Origin: Acetobacter farinalis
Lineage (GTDB): Bacteria; Pseudomonadota; Alphaproteobacteria; Acetobacterales; Acetobacteraceae
Assembly: GCF_026240015.1 (NCBI RefSeq)
Contig: NZ_JAPIUX010000001.1
Location: 62,001 to 126,000, forward strand
DNA: 64,000 bases
Direction: 5' to 3'
Shown here: positions 1 to 8,700 of the stretch, piece by piece
Numbering within the stretch: the first letter of the stretch is position 1
Layout of the letters: every line of letters begins with the position of its first letter
Made by a program: the position numbers and the translations under genes
Notes under the pieces: generated by a model
The model's database searches: none
Seen by the model: the letters and a program-made list of their open reading frames with translations, nothing else
Told to the model about the DNA's origin: nothing

Positions 1-62
1 TGCACTGGGATTCTGAAGCGCGTGAGATGGCCCGCCGCCACACTCTTGCCCTCGCGGCTTGA
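1..62 (+). CDS. dxr: 1-deoxy-D-xylulose 5-phosphate reductoisomerase, C-terminal end only
   Basis: Only the last 19 codons are inside the window; the gene starts off the left edge. The frame ending with TGA at 60-62 reads DSEAREMARRHTLALAA at its end, which matches the C-terminal helix of Dxr (E. coli ends DANAREVARKEVMRLAS). Dxr makes 2-C-methyl-D-erythritol 4-phosphate in the MEP isoprenoid pathway. The dxr-rseP-bamA order is common in proteobacteria and supports the call. The rseP start follows 34 bases later, so the two are probably co-transcribed. Confidence 0.8.
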   Translation, partial: HWDSEAREMARRHTLALAA

Positions 63-96
63 GAAAACAGCTCTCTGAGCCGATATTCGGATAATC

Positions 97-1206
97 ATGA
101 TACACGAATACCTCCGTACAGTTCTCTCCTTCGCTTTTGTGCTTGGCGTGCTCGTGACCATTCACGAACTGGGGCACTATCTGGCCGCGCGCTGGCGGGG
201 GGTGCATGTGGAAGTGTTCTCTCTGGGCTTTGGTCCGGCCCTGTTCCGCTGGCATGATCGCAGCGGCACGGAGTGGCGCATCTGCCCCATTCCGCTTGGC
301 GGCTATGTGCGGCCGCACGGGTTTGAAGACCCGGAAGACGCCACGCCGGAGCAGAAGGCCGCATGGATTCCGGGCCGCACGTTCCATGATAAATCCGTCT
401 GGTCCCGCGCGATCGTCATTCTGGCCGGGCCGGTGTTCAATTTCCTTCTGGCCATGGTGCTGTTCACGCTGCTGTTCGCCACAACGGGGCAGCCGAGTGT
501 GCGCAATGAGGTGGCTGCTGTCACGCCGGGAAGTGCGGCCGCTACTGCCGGGGTGCAGACAGGTGACGTAATCCGCAGAATCGGCACGCATGAGGTGACC
601 GGTGTTGAGGATGTGCAGGCGACTGTCGCGGCCCAGCCGGGGGCGGACACAACGCTGACAGTCCGCCGCGCCGGGCAGGATATGGACCTGCCGGTGACAA
701 TCGGGAAAGCACCGGAGTCGACAGGTTCCGCGCCGCATGGCCAGCTTGGCGTACTGTTTGCAACAGAGGTTGGGAAACCGCTTGCCCTGCCGGATGCGGT
801 GGTGGCGGGCGCCAAATCCACATGGACTGTCTCAGTGCAGACGCTTGAGGGGGTGTGGCAGATCATCACAGGCCGTCACACCGCCAGAGATCTGGGCGGG
901 CCGCTCAAGATTGCGCAGCTCTCAGGGCAGGTGGCGCAGTATGGTTTTGCGAGCCTGCTTTCGTTCATGGCTTTGCTTTCTGTCAATCTGGGGCTAATAA
1001 ATCTCTTCCCTGTGCCGCTTCTTGATGGCGGACGTCTGGTTTTTTATGCCATAGAGGCTGTACGGGGGCGTCCGGTTTCAAAACGGATTCAGGAAATCAG
1101 TTTTCGGGCCGGTTTTGCTCTTCTTGCGGGCCTGTTCTTGTTTTCGACGTTTAATGACCTGTCGGGATTGGGACTGTTCAAGTGGATTGCATCGCTCGCA
1201 AGCTGA
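97..1206 (+). CDS. rseP: RseP-type site-2 intramembrane zinc metalloprotease
   Basis: 369 residues. A membrane-embedded protease of the S2P/RseP family that cleaves anti-sigma factors or remnant signal peptides inside the membrane. The zinc site HELGH is at residues 23-27 in the first membrane helix. A PDZ domain occupies roughly residues 125-215, and the second metal-ligand motif LDG is at 309-311 (NLFPVPLLDGG), followed by a last hydrophobic helix. There is one PDZ domain, as in alphaproteobacterial homologues, where E. coli RseP has two. It lies between dxr and bamA. The ATG at 97 is the only start that keeps the first helix. The substrate cannot be told from the sequence. Confidence 0.95.
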   Translation: MIHEYLRTVLSFAFVLGVLVTIHELGHYLAARWRGVHVEVFSLGFGPALFRWHDRSGTEWRICPIPLGGYVRPHGFEDPEDATPEQKAAWIPGRTFHDKSVWSRAIVILAGPVFNFLLAMVLFTLLFATTGQPSVRNEVAAVTPGSAAATAGVQTGDVIRRIGTHEVTGVEDVQATVAAQPGADTTLTVRRAGQDMDLPVTIGKAPESTGSAPHGQLGVLFATEVGKPLALPDAVVAGAKSTWTVSVQTLEGVWQIITGRHTARDLGGPLKIAQLSGQVAQYGFASLLSFMALLSVNLGLINLFPVPLLDGGRLVFYAIEAVRGRPVSKRIQEISFRAGFALLAGLFLFSTFNDLSGLGLFKWIASLAS

Positions 1207-1335
1207 ATTACAGCTGGGTTGGAACGGAAGAACTTGCGTGACAAGGGTTATATCGGATACGTCCCCCTGCGGGCGACAGCACAACAGGGGATGGTCTCCT
1301 GAGATGGGAACGACCCGGATGGAGGATGGCGAATC

Positions 1336-3783
1336 TTGACGGGTAAGCGTTCAGCCCTCTTTGTTTCTGTTTGCGTGCTGCCTTTCCTTCTGGCTGAAGG
1401 AAGAGCGGCGCAGGCCGCTGCGGCAGACGCCGGCCCACAGGCACGGGTGCCAGCCTCGGTTTCCGCCACGCGGCATGCCAGGCTTTCCACTTCAGAATCC
1501 ACCAGCGCGCAGCGCTCGGGTGGCGTGATTGAAGATATTTCGGTCTCCGGGAATACCCGTATCGAGACCAATACCGTGCTGTCCTACATGGTGGTGCGTC
1601 CGGGGGACCTGTTCAGCCAGGATGATCTGGACCGCTCCCTGAAGACACTCTACGCCACAGGCCTGTTCAAGGATGTCAAACTGCGGCGTGAAGGAAATAT
1701 CCTGCAGGTCCGTCTGGTAGAAAATCCCATCGTCAACCGTATCGTGTTCGAGGGGAACCACGCCGCGAAGGATGAAGACCTGCGCAAGGTGATCGCCCTG
1801 CGTCCGCGCGCGGTGTTCTCGGCGGAAACCACGGCGGATGACCGGCAGAAAATTCTGGACGTTTACGCCCAGAAAGCCCGCTATGCCGCGGTGGTCACGC
1901 CCCAGATCGTTCGTCTGGCCCACAACCGCGTGGATGTTGTCTTCCAGATCAATGAAGGTCCGCAGACACTTATCCGCAAGATCGCGTTTGTCGGGAACAA
2001 GGCCTATTCGGAAGCGCGTCTGGCAGGTGTGGTCTCCTCCAAGGAAACAGCCTGGTACCGGTTCTTCTCCTCTGCTGATGAGTACAACCCGGACCGCCTG
2101 AAATATGATGCCGAGCTGCTGCGCCGGTTCTATCTGGCCAACGGCTATGTGGATTTCGAGGTCAAGAACGCCACGGGCGAACTCTCTCCGGACCGCAAAT
2201 CCTTTTACGTGACCTTCACCATGAACGAGGGCATCCGCTATCGTCTGGGGAAGGTGGATATCCGCTCCAGCCTGCGGCATGTTCCGGCGAAGTCCCTGCG
2301 TAAGTATGTCGAGCTGTTTGCCCACCAGTGGTACGATGGCAAGGCCGTGCAGGACAACGCAACGGACATGGAGGAAATCCTTCAGTCTCAGGGTCATCCG
2401 TTCGCTATGGTGCGCCCCGAAATTGCACGGAACCCGGAAAAGCACACCGTCAATCTGCTGTTTGATGTGAGCGAAGGCCCGCGCCGGTATATCGAGCGTA
2501 TTGACGTGAACGGGAATACCATCACGCAGGATAACGTTGTCCGCCGCCAGCTTCCGTTTGCCGAGGGTGACCCGTATACGCCGAGCTACAAGAAATACGC
2601 CAAGCAGAGTCTGGAAGATCTCGGGTTCTTCAAGTCCGTCTCTCTTGATGAAAGCGCAGGCTCCGCACAGGATCGCACGAACGTTGCTGTCAACGTGACG
2701 GAAAAGCCCACCGGTGAGTTCTCACTGGGCGGCGGGTATTCAACGGACGTTGGCGTTCTGGGGAATATCGGCCTGAAGCAGCATAACCTGCTGGGAACGG
2801 GTATTGATGCCGGCTTGTCCGGCACCATGTCCATGTGGCAGAAGCAGGCCGATTTCTCTGTGACCGATCCGGCGTTCCTCGGCCGTAACCTTGTGGCCGG
2901 GTTTGACCTGTTCGGTATCCAGAACAAGTATCAGACGTACCAGAACTATTCTGAAAGCCGGTATGGGCTGACCCTGCGTATGGGCTATGCCTATAACCGC
3001 TATCTGTCCCAGTCCTGGAGCTACAGTCTGATCCGCCGTGGCGTGGGGAACACGTGGGACGAATCGTCCTGGTACGTGCTGGATCAGAAGGGGCATTCCA
3101 CGCTCTCCCAGCTCAGCACCAATCTCGTGTATGACACGCGCGATAACCATATGGTGCCACATAGCGGCTACATGATCTCTCTGGGCGGTGACTTTGCCGG
3201 GCTTGGCGGGAATGAACGCTATCTGCGCGGCAAGGTTAACGCCGCATATTACATCCCGCTGGATAACCTGATGAACAGCCATGAATGGACGGTGTCCTTC
3301 CGGGCTGGCATGGGGTACATGACGGACTGGGGCGGTGGCCGCCACGATATCATCGATAACTTCTATCTTGGTGGTAACAACCTGCGCGGCTTCCTTGATG
3401 GTGGTGCAGGGCCGCGAAGCGTCGGGTATTACGGGCATTCTTCAGAAGATCTGATCGGTGGCCGCTTTATGTATACCGCGTCCGCCCAGGTTAACTTCCC
3501 CATTCCGTTCCTGTCTGACATGGGCGTGAAGGGTCGTGCGTTTGTGGACTCCGGGAGTGTTGCCGGGCTGCGTGTGCGCCGGAACCTGACCAACCCCGTG
3601 ACCGACCAGCCGGATTATACCCGCGTGTCGGGTGATACCCTGCGGCCGCGTGTCAGTGCCGGTGCCGGTTTCTCCTGGAAAAGCCCGTTCGGTCTGCTGA
3701 ATATCGATCTGGGTGTGCCTGTCATGCGCAGCCACAATGACCGTACACAGCTCCTTCGCTTTGGCTTCGGCCAGCAATTCTGA
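1336..3783 (+). CDS. bamA: Outer membrane protein assembly factor BamA
   Basis: 815 residues, normal for the family. BamA is the central pore-forming subunit of the BAM complex that folds beta-barrel proteins into the outer membrane. After an N-terminal signal segment come five POTRA domains (about residues 60-430) and a C-terminal 16-strand barrel that ends in phenylalanine (FGQQF). The conserved loop-6 motif LRGF sits at residues 683-686. The start is a TTG at 1336 preceded by GGAGG at 1321-1325; the ATG inside that ribosome site hits a stop at once. About 130 bases separate it from rseP and 7 bases from skp. Confidence 0.96.
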   Translation: MTGKRSALFVSVCVLPFLLAEGRAAQAAAADAGPQARVPASVSATRHARLSTSESTSAQRSGGVIEDISVSGNTRIETNTVLSYMVVRPGDLFSQDDLDRSLKTLYATGLFKDVKLRREGNILQVRLVENPIVNRIVFEGNHAAKDEDLRKVIALRPRAVFSAETTADDRQKILDVYAQKARYAAVVTPQIVRLAHNRVDVVFQINEGPQTLIRKIAFVGNKAYSEARLAGVVSSKETAWYRFFSSADEYNPDRLKYDAELLRRFYLANGYVDFEVKNATGELSPDRKSFYVTFTMNEGIRYRLGKVDIRSSLRHVPAKSLRKYVELFAHQWYDGKAVQDNATDMEEILQSQGHPFAMVRPEIARNPEKHTVNLLFDVSEGPRRYIERIDVNGNTITQDNVVRRQLPFAEGDPYTPSYKKYAKQSLEDLGFFKSVSLDESAGSAQDRTNVAVNVTEKPTGEFSLGGGYSTDVGVLGNIGLKQHNLLGTGIDAGLSGTMSMWQKQADFSVTDPAFLGRNLVAGFDLFGIQNKYQTYQNYSESRYGLTLRMGYAYNRYLSQSWSYSLIRRGVGNTWDESSWYVLDQKGHSTLSQLSTNLVYDTRDNHMVPHSGYMISLGGDFAGLGGNERYLRGKVNAAYYIPLDNLMNSHEWTVSFRAGMGYMTDWGGGRHDIIDNFYLGGNNLRGFLDGGAGPRSVGYYGHSSEDLIGGRFMYTASAQVNFPIPFLSDMGVKGRAFVDSGSVAGLRVRRNLTNPVTDQPDYTRVSGDTLRPRVSAGAGFSWKSPFGLLNIDLGVPVMRSHNDRTQLLRFGFGQQF

Positions 3784-3790
3784 GGTAATG

Positions 3791-4678
3791 ATGTCCAAGT
3801 TTAACAGAACAGCCGCTCTTTCCGCGGCTCTCCTGTCAGTTTCCGTTGCGCTTGCACCGTCTGCCATGGCCCAGAATGCTGGTCAGTCCGGTGGTGGCTG
3901 GTTTGTGCCCAAAGCGGCCCAGCAGCCTGCTCCTCCTGCCGCGCATACGCAGCGCCGCGCCCCGTCTCCGGTGCCGCTGCCCGCTCCTCCGGCTGACAGC
4001 AGCGAAGCTGACCAGCAGACGCCGCCTGTTCTGCCGCTGCCGCCCATTCCCGCCATGCCGGACCTGCCAAAGGGCGTTGCACCTCCGGTGACGGTTATTG
4101 GTGTGATCAGCGTTTCCGGTGTCATGCGCCAGTCCAGCGCAGCCATGCAGGTGGAGCGTACTCTGGGCGGCCGGCGTGATGCTCTGGCGCAGGATCTGCA
4201 GAAGGAACAGGCCGGCTGGCGTGATGAGCAGCAGACTCTGCAGGCTCAGGCCAAGTCCCTGTCATCCGAGCAGATTCAGAGCCGTGAGCGCAGCCTGCAG
4301 AACCGCGTGATGAAGGCGCAGCGCGACTTCCGTAACCGCAACCGTATCATTCAGGAAGCCGCTCAGGTTTCTCTGGGGCAGATCGAGCGTGAGCTGGTTC
4401 AGGTAATCCAGAAAGTTGCGGCCTCTCACGGCATGAACCTGGTTCTGCACAGCGAGCAGGTTGCCCTGCATGTGGATGGCCAGGATATTACCAACGAAGT
4501 AGCCAAGCAGCTTAACAGCGTCCTGCCTTCCGTATTCATTCCCGATGCGAATGTAGACCCGGAAGTGCTGGCCAAATCCGGCAAGATGCCCACCACAGCG
4601 GATGCTGATCAGGAAGGTCCTGCCTCTGGTCCGGCTCCTGCCGTCACACCCGCCGCAGCTCCTGCTGCGCATAAGTAA
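3791..4678 (+). CDS. skp: OmpH/Skp-family periplasmic chaperone with proline-rich N-terminal linker
   Basis: 295 residues, against about 160 for E. coli Skp. A signal peptide (cleavage after SAMA) is followed by roughly 70 residues rich in Pro and Ala, then an OmpH-type body of long charged coiled-coil helices (about residues 100-230), and a Pro/Ala-rich tail. Skp holds unfolded outer membrane proteins for BamA, and the gene directly follows bamA. Two ATG codons stand in tandem at 3788 and 3791; the second is better spaced from the GAGG at 3782-3785. The proline-rich linkers are unusual compared with enterobacterial Skp; their role is unknown. Confidence 0.85.
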   Translation: MSKFNRTAALSAALLSVSVALAPSAMAQNAGQSGGGWFVPKAAQQPAPPAAHTQRRAPSPVPLPAPPADSSEADQQTPPVLPLPPIPAMPDLPKGVAPPVTVIGVISVSGVMRQSSAAMQVERTLGGRRDALAQDLQKEQAGWRDEQQTLQAQAKSLSSEQIQSRERSLQNRVMKAQRDFRNRNRIIQEAAQVSLGQIERELVQVIQKVAASHGMNLVLHSEQVALHVDGQDITNEVAKQLNSVLPSVFIPDANVDPEVLAKSGKMPTTADADQEGPASGPAPAVTPAAAPAAHK

Positions 4679-4680
4679 GA

Positions 4681-5766
4681 ATGGCCAACGCACGGACATC
4701 TTCCGGTCCAGCAAACCCCCGGTTTTTTACCCGGTCTGGTCCGTTTGACGCGCAGGCTCTGGCTGAAGCAGCCGGAGCCACTCTGGTTCCCCCGCGGGAA
4801 GGGTCTTTTCCTGCGGGCGGATATACCGGAATTGCCCCGCTTCAGGGGGCTGGCGCGGAAGATGTCAGCTTTCTGGACAACCGCCGGTATGCGTCCCTTC
4901 TGGAAGGGACGCAGGCAGGGTTGATCATTGTTGCTCCAGCCTTTGCTGACAAGGTGCCCGCGCACTCCGCAGCCCTTGTTTCCGCCACGCCGTATCTGGC
5001 GTGGTCCCGCGTTGCGCGGCTGTTTCATCCCAAGGCTCCGCCCAACCCCGGTGTGCATCCTTCCGCCGTGGTGGATGCCAGTGCGGTGGTGGACCCTTCA
5101 GCCGAAATCGGCCCCTTTGTGGTGGTGGGTGCGCGGGCTGAAATCGGCCCGCGCTGCGTGATTGGTGCCCATGCGGTTGTGGGTGATGGTGTGGTGCTCG
5201 GGGCCGACTGCCGTATCGGCAGTCAGGTTACGCTCTCACACGCTATGGTGGGAGAACGGGTGATTATCCTGCCGGGTGCGCGCATCGGGCAGGATGGCTT
5301 TGGTTTTGCCGTCGGACCGAACGGGTTTGAAACTGTTCCCCAACTTGGGCAGGTGGTGCTGGAGCACGATGTTGAAATCGGCGCGAACACCACGATTGAT
5401 CGCGGGTCAGTCAATGATACCGTGATTGGCGCGGGCTCCCGGCTCGACAATCTGGTTCAGATCGGCCACAACGCCCAACTCGGGCGCTGCTGCATTGTGG
5501 TGGCTCAGGCCGGGATTTCTGGCTCTACCGTGCTGGAAGACTATGTCACTGTCGCAGCGCAGGCAGGTCTGATCGGGCATATCCGTATCGGGGCGAAGGC
5601 GCGGATTGGTGCCCAGTGCGGCGTGATGTCCGATGTCGAGAGTGGGGCGGATGTGATTGGCAGTCCTGCCATGCCGTTCCGGGAATTTTTCCGGAATGTG
5701 GCAGTGCTGCGCAAGCTCTCCAAAAAAGCGTCCGGACCGGCAGAAGACGGTTCGGGCAAGGGTTGA
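4681..5766 (+). CDS. lpxD: UDP-3-O-(3-hydroxyacyl)glucosamine N-acyltransferase LpxD
   Basis: 361 residues. LpxD adds the second 3-hydroxyacyl chain, from acyl-ACP, in lipid A synthesis. An N-terminal uridine-binding domain (about residues 20-115) is followed by many left-handed beta-helix hexapeptide repeats (about 120-320) and a C-terminal helix. The catalytic histidine is expected in QIGHNAQLG, His263. The ATG at 4681 comes 2 bases after the skp stop, so translation is probably coupled. The order skp-lpxD-fabZ-lpxA is the classic lipid A cluster. Confidence 0.96.
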   Translation: MANARTSSGPANPRFFTRSGPFDAQALAEAAGATLVPPREGSFPAGGYTGIAPLQGAGAEDVSFLDNRRYASLLEGTQAGLIIVAPAFADKVPAHSAALVSATPYLAWSRVARLFHPKAPPNPGVHPSAVVDASAVVDPSAEIGPFVVVGARAEIGPRCVIGAHAVVGDGVVLGADCRIGSQVTLSHAMVGERVIILPGARIGQDGFGFAVGPNGFETVPQLGQVVLEHDVEIGANTTIDRGSVNDTVIGAGSRLDNLVQIGHNAQLGRCCIVVAQAGISGSTVLEDYVTVAAQAGLIGHIRIGAKARIGAQCGVMSDVESGADVIGSPAMPFREFFRNVAVLRKLSKKASGPAEDGSGKG

Positions 5767-5811
5767 ACTGGTTCCGGGCGCTGTCCGGCGAAAAAGGGTG
5801 GTCACGGGGAC

Positions 5812-6288
5812 GTGGAGACGAAACAAGAATCGCAGCCGGACGTTCAGAAAATCGAGGCGATTGACGTCACGCGCATTATGCAGGCGATTCCGCACAGATA
5901 TCCTTTTCTTCTCATCGATCGGATGGTGGATATCACGCTGGGAGAAGAGGCGACGGGCATCAAGAATGTCTCCGTCAATGAGCCGTTTTTTCCGGGTCAT
6001 TTCCCTGTGCGGCCGGTCATGCCTGGCGTTCTTATTGTTGAAGCCATGGCACAGACAGCAGCAGCCCTTGTGGTGCTGACGCTTGGTAAAGAGTTTGAAG
6101 GCAAGGTTGTCTATTTCATGACAATCGAGAACGCCAAGTTCCGCAAGCCTGTGGAGCCGGGAGATCAGCTTCGTATCCACGTTGTGAAGGAACGCCACCG
6201 CTCAAATGTGTGGAAATTCCGTGGCGTGGCGAAGGTGGATGGCGTTTCCGTTGCGGAAGCAACGTTCAGCGCCATGATCATGAGCTGA
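5812..6288 (+). CDS. fabZ: 3-hydroxyacyl-ACP dehydratase FabZ
   Basis: 158 residues. FabZ dehydrates 3-hydroxyacyl-ACP in fatty acid elongation and competes with LpxA/LpxD for the same hydroxyacyl-ACP. Hot-dog fold motifs are clear: PHRYPFLLIDR near the start, catalytic His63 in PGHFPVRPVMPG and Glu77 in VEAMAQ, with the family spacing of 14. The start is taken as GTG at 5812; the next in-frame ATG (5878) would leave only MQAIPHRYPF and no N-terminal helix. It lies in the lipid A cluster between lpxD and lpxA. Confidence 0.95.
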   Translation: METKQESQPDVQKIEAIDVTRIMQAIPHRYPFLLIDRMVDITLGEEATGIKNVSVNEPFFPGHFPVRPVMPGVLIVEAMAQTAAALVVLTLGKEFEGKVVYFMTIENAKFRKPVEPGDQLRIHVVKERHRSNVWKFRGVAKVDGVSVAEATFSAMIMS

Positions 6289-6332
6289 GCTCCGGTTTTA
6301 ATTTTTTTCAGAATTTTGTTTCAGATACGCTG

Positions 6333-6367
6333 ATCTGCCCGGAAAACGCCCGGTTTTCCGGGCAGAT
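6333..6367 (+). promoter_or_regulatory. Perfect 15-bp stem-loop between fabZ and lpxA
   Basis: Bases 6333-6347 are the exact reverse complement of 6353-6367, with a 5-base loop GCCCG. No T-run follows, so it is not a canonical intrinsic terminator. It sits in the 139-base gap between the fabZ stop and the lpxA start, within an otherwise tightly packed operon. It may be an mRNA processing or stabilising hairpin, or a partial terminator that sets the fabZ to lpxA ratio. Confidence 0.7.
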
Positions 6368-6427
6368 GTTCTGGCCGAGTGCGTATCGGGCCTCGGAATA
6401 CAGACAGGTGGAAAAGGAGTGGAACTG

Positions 6428-7285
6428 GTGCATGCAGTAGGAGAAAACGGGGGCGCGCGTGTTCACCCTACCGCCATCGTTGCACCAGAAGCCCGGCTTG
6501 GGCGTGGCGTGGTTATTGGCCCGTGGTGTTCCGTCGGGCCGGATGTTGTGATTGAAGACAATGTGGAGCTGATTTCCCACGTTGTGGTGGATGGCCATAC
6601 GCGCCTTGGGGCAGGCTCCCGCTATTTTCCGTTCAGCACCATCGGCATGGCACCGCAGGACCTGAAATATAAGGGTGAGCCGACCCGCTGTGAGGTGGGC
6701 CCGCGCACGGTGGTGCGTGAGCATGTGACCATTCATCGTGGCACGGCAACGGGAAGCGGCCTGACACGCATCGGCAGCGATGTGCTGATTATGGCGAACG
6801 CCCATGTGGCGCATGACTGCTCTCTGGGTGACCGGGTGATTATCGTCAATAACGTGGTCATGGGTGGCCATGTGCTTATTGAGGATGATGCGCGTGTGAT
6901 GGGATCTGCGGCGATTCATCAGTTTGTACGCATCGGGCATGCGGCGCTGGTGGGGGGTGTGGCAGGTGTTGAGGCGGACGTCATTCCGTACGGCAGTGTG
7001 TTGGGCAACCGCGCACGGCTGGTGGGCCTGCACTGGATCTGGCTGCGGCGCAATGGCGTGGAATCGGCTGAAATTCACCGGATGCGCAAGGCGTTCTTTA
7101 CGCTCTATCCGAAAGGTGCCTCTGAGGACGGGCCGTTTGCCGCACGTCTTGAAGTGATGCGGCGTGAGTTTGGGGATGACCCGCGCGTGCGTGAAATTCT
7201 CGATTTTATTGATGCTCCCAGCAAGCGCGGGCTTGTCCGTGTGGCGCGGGGAGACTTCAGCGCGGCGGAAACCGAGGGCGCGTGA
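6428..7285 (+). CDS. lpxA: UDP-N-acetylglucosamine acyltransferase LpxA
   Basis: 285 residues from the GTG at 6428. LpxA transfers the first 3-hydroxyacyl chain from ACP to UDP-GlcNAc, the first step of lipid A synthesis. Hexapeptide repeats form the beta-helix (residues about 10-190); the catalytic base is expected at His129 in HVAHDCSLGD. A C-terminal helical part with HRMRKAFFTLY closes the protein. GTG 6428 is preferred because AAGGAG (6414-6419) lies 8 bases upstream; an in-frame GTG at 6419 would overlap that site. The stop overlaps the lpxI start. Confidence 0.94.
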   Translation: MHAVGENGGARVHPTAIVAPEARLGRGVVIGPWCSVGPDVVIEDNVELISHVVVDGHTRLGAGSRYFPFSTIGMAPQDLKYKGEPTRCEVGPRTVVREHVTIHRGTATGSGLTRIGSDVLIMANAHVAHDCSLGDRVIIVNNVVMGGHVLIEDDARVMGSAAIHQFVRIGHAALVGGVAGVEADVIPYGSVLGNRARLVGLHWIWLRRNGVESAEIHRMRKAFFTLYPKGASEDGPFAARLEVMRREFGDDPRVREILDFIDAPSKRGLVRVARGDFSAAETEGA

Positions 7286-8124
7286 GCGCGCAAACCGGCG
7301 CAGTTGGTATTCTGGCCGGGGGCGGTCCGCTTCCGGCACGAGTGGCCGAAGCGGCTGCGGCTGCGGGGCGGCCGGTTTTTATTCTTGGATTTGAAGGATT
7401 TGCCGAGCCAGAGGTGATCAACCCCTGGCCGCACCAGTGTGTGCGCCTTGGCGCTGCGGGGCAGATGCTGTCTCTTTTGCGGGCGCATGGCTGCACGGAT
7501 CTAGTGCTGATTGGCCCTATTCGCCGTCCGTCCCTGCGGAGCCTGTATCCCGATGCTGAAGGGGCCCGTATTCTGGCCCGGCTGGGGCGGGCCTTGTTCG
7601 CGGGGGATGACGGGCTTCTGGCGGCTCTGGTGCGCATTCTGGGCGAGGAAGGCTTTTGCGTGCGGGGCGCGCATGAATTTCTCTCGCAGGCTGTGGTGCC
7701 GCCGGGTGTTCTGGGGGCTGTCACGCCTGATGAACAGGCAATGGCCGATATCCACCGTGGCGTTGAGGTTGTGCATGCGCTGGGCCGTCTGGATATCGGG
7801 CAGGGCTGCGTGGTGCAGAATGGTCTGGTGCTGGCTGTAGAGGCCATGGAGGGCACAGACCGCATGCTGGCCCGGGCCGGAGAATGCCGCCAGCCGGGCG
7901 TGGGCGGGGTGCTGGTCAAGCTCCTCAAGCCGGGGCAGGACAAGCGGGCGGATATGCCGACCATTGGCCCCGCCACCGTGCGGAATGCCCATCAGGCGGG
8001 CTTGCGCGGCCTTGCCTTTGAGGCCGGACATACTTTGCTGACAGACCGGGCTGCCTGCGTGGCGGAGGCTGATCAGGCAGGTTTATTCCTGATTGCGGTA
8101 ACCCCGGAGCATCTCGCGCGCTAG
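7282..8124 (+). CDS. lpxI: UDP-2,3-diacylglucosamine pyrophosphatase LpxI
   Basis: 280 residues. LpxI (DUF1009 family) hydrolyses UDP-2,3-diacylglucosamine to lipid X and replaces LpxH in most alphaproteobacteria. Family signatures are the N-terminal GILAGGGPLPARVAEAA, the central DLVLIGPIRRPSL, and the C-terminal GVLVKLLKPGQDKRADMPTIG. The GTG start at 7282 overlaps the lpxA stop by 4 bases, which indicates translational coupling. The usual next gene, lpxB, is not here; gloA follows instead. Confidence 0.93.
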   Translation: MSAQTGAVGILAGGGPLPARVAEAAAAAGRPVFILGFEGFAEPEVINPWPHQCVRLGAAGQMLSLLRAHGCTDLVLIGPIRRPSLRSLYPDAEGARILARLGRALFAGDDGLLAALVRILGEEGFCVRGAHEFLSQAVVPPGVLGAVTPDEQAMADIHRGVEVVHALGRLDIGQGCVVQNGLVLAVEAMEGTDRMLARAGECRQPGVGGVLVKLLKPGQDKRADMPTIGPATVRNAHQAGLRGLAFEAGHTLLTDRAACVAEADQAGLFLIAVTPEHLAR

Positions 8125-8179
8125 AAGACTTAGGTGGGAAACAGGAACCTGTTTGAAAAGCCAGCAAAGGAGAGAGGCT

Positions 8180-8572
8180 ATGGCCCGTTATTTACACACC
8201 ATGGTCCGGGTGCGGAATCTGGAAAACAGCATTGCCTTCTATAAGCTTCTGGGTATGCATGAACTGCGCCGCCGTGAGGTGCCCGATGGCAAATACACCC
8301 TTGTTTTTATTGGCTATGCGGATAACGCCGCCGGGCAGGCCGAAATCGAACTGACCTATAACTGGGGTCAGGATGAGGGTTACGAGGTCGGCACAGGGTT
8401 CGGGCATTTTGCCGTGGGTGTGCCGGATGTTGCCGCTGCGGTGGAGCAGGTGCGCGCCGGGGGTGGCAAGGTTACGCGGGAAGCAGGGCCGGTGAAGTTC
8501 GGCACCTCCATTATCGCGTTTGTGGAAGACCCGGACGGCTACAAGGTCGAACTGATCCAGCGGCCTGACTAA
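8180..8572 (+). CDS. gloA: Lactoylglutathione lyase (glyoxalase I)
   Basis: 130 residues, the short bacterial type. It converts the methylglyoxal-glutathione hemithioacetal to S-lactoylglutathione. The four metal ligands are visible at the expected places: His6, Glu57, His76 and Glu124 (E. coli His5, Glu56, His74, Glu122). This short form is usually nickel-dependent. ATG 8180 is chosen because AAGGAGAG stands 8-12 bases upstream; the frame is open further but lacks a better start. It follows lpxI by 55 bases and may share the transcript. Confidence 0.94.
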   Translation: MARYLHTMVRVRNLENSIAFYKLLGMHELRRREVPDGKYTLVFIGYADNAAGQAEIELTYNWGQDEGYEVGTGFGHFAVGVPDVAAAVEQVRAGGGKVTREAGPVKFGTSIIAFVEDPDGYKVELIQRPD

Positions 8573-8700
8573 ACGCCCCGCCGAGAGGAAGGGCTGAATG
8601 CCTGATGGGGATAGGCACTCAGTCCCGATATCAACGGCTGGACATTATCAGGCGTGGGCTGCCGGGAACGGGTCATGGCAGCCCTGCTGGTGCTGTGGTG

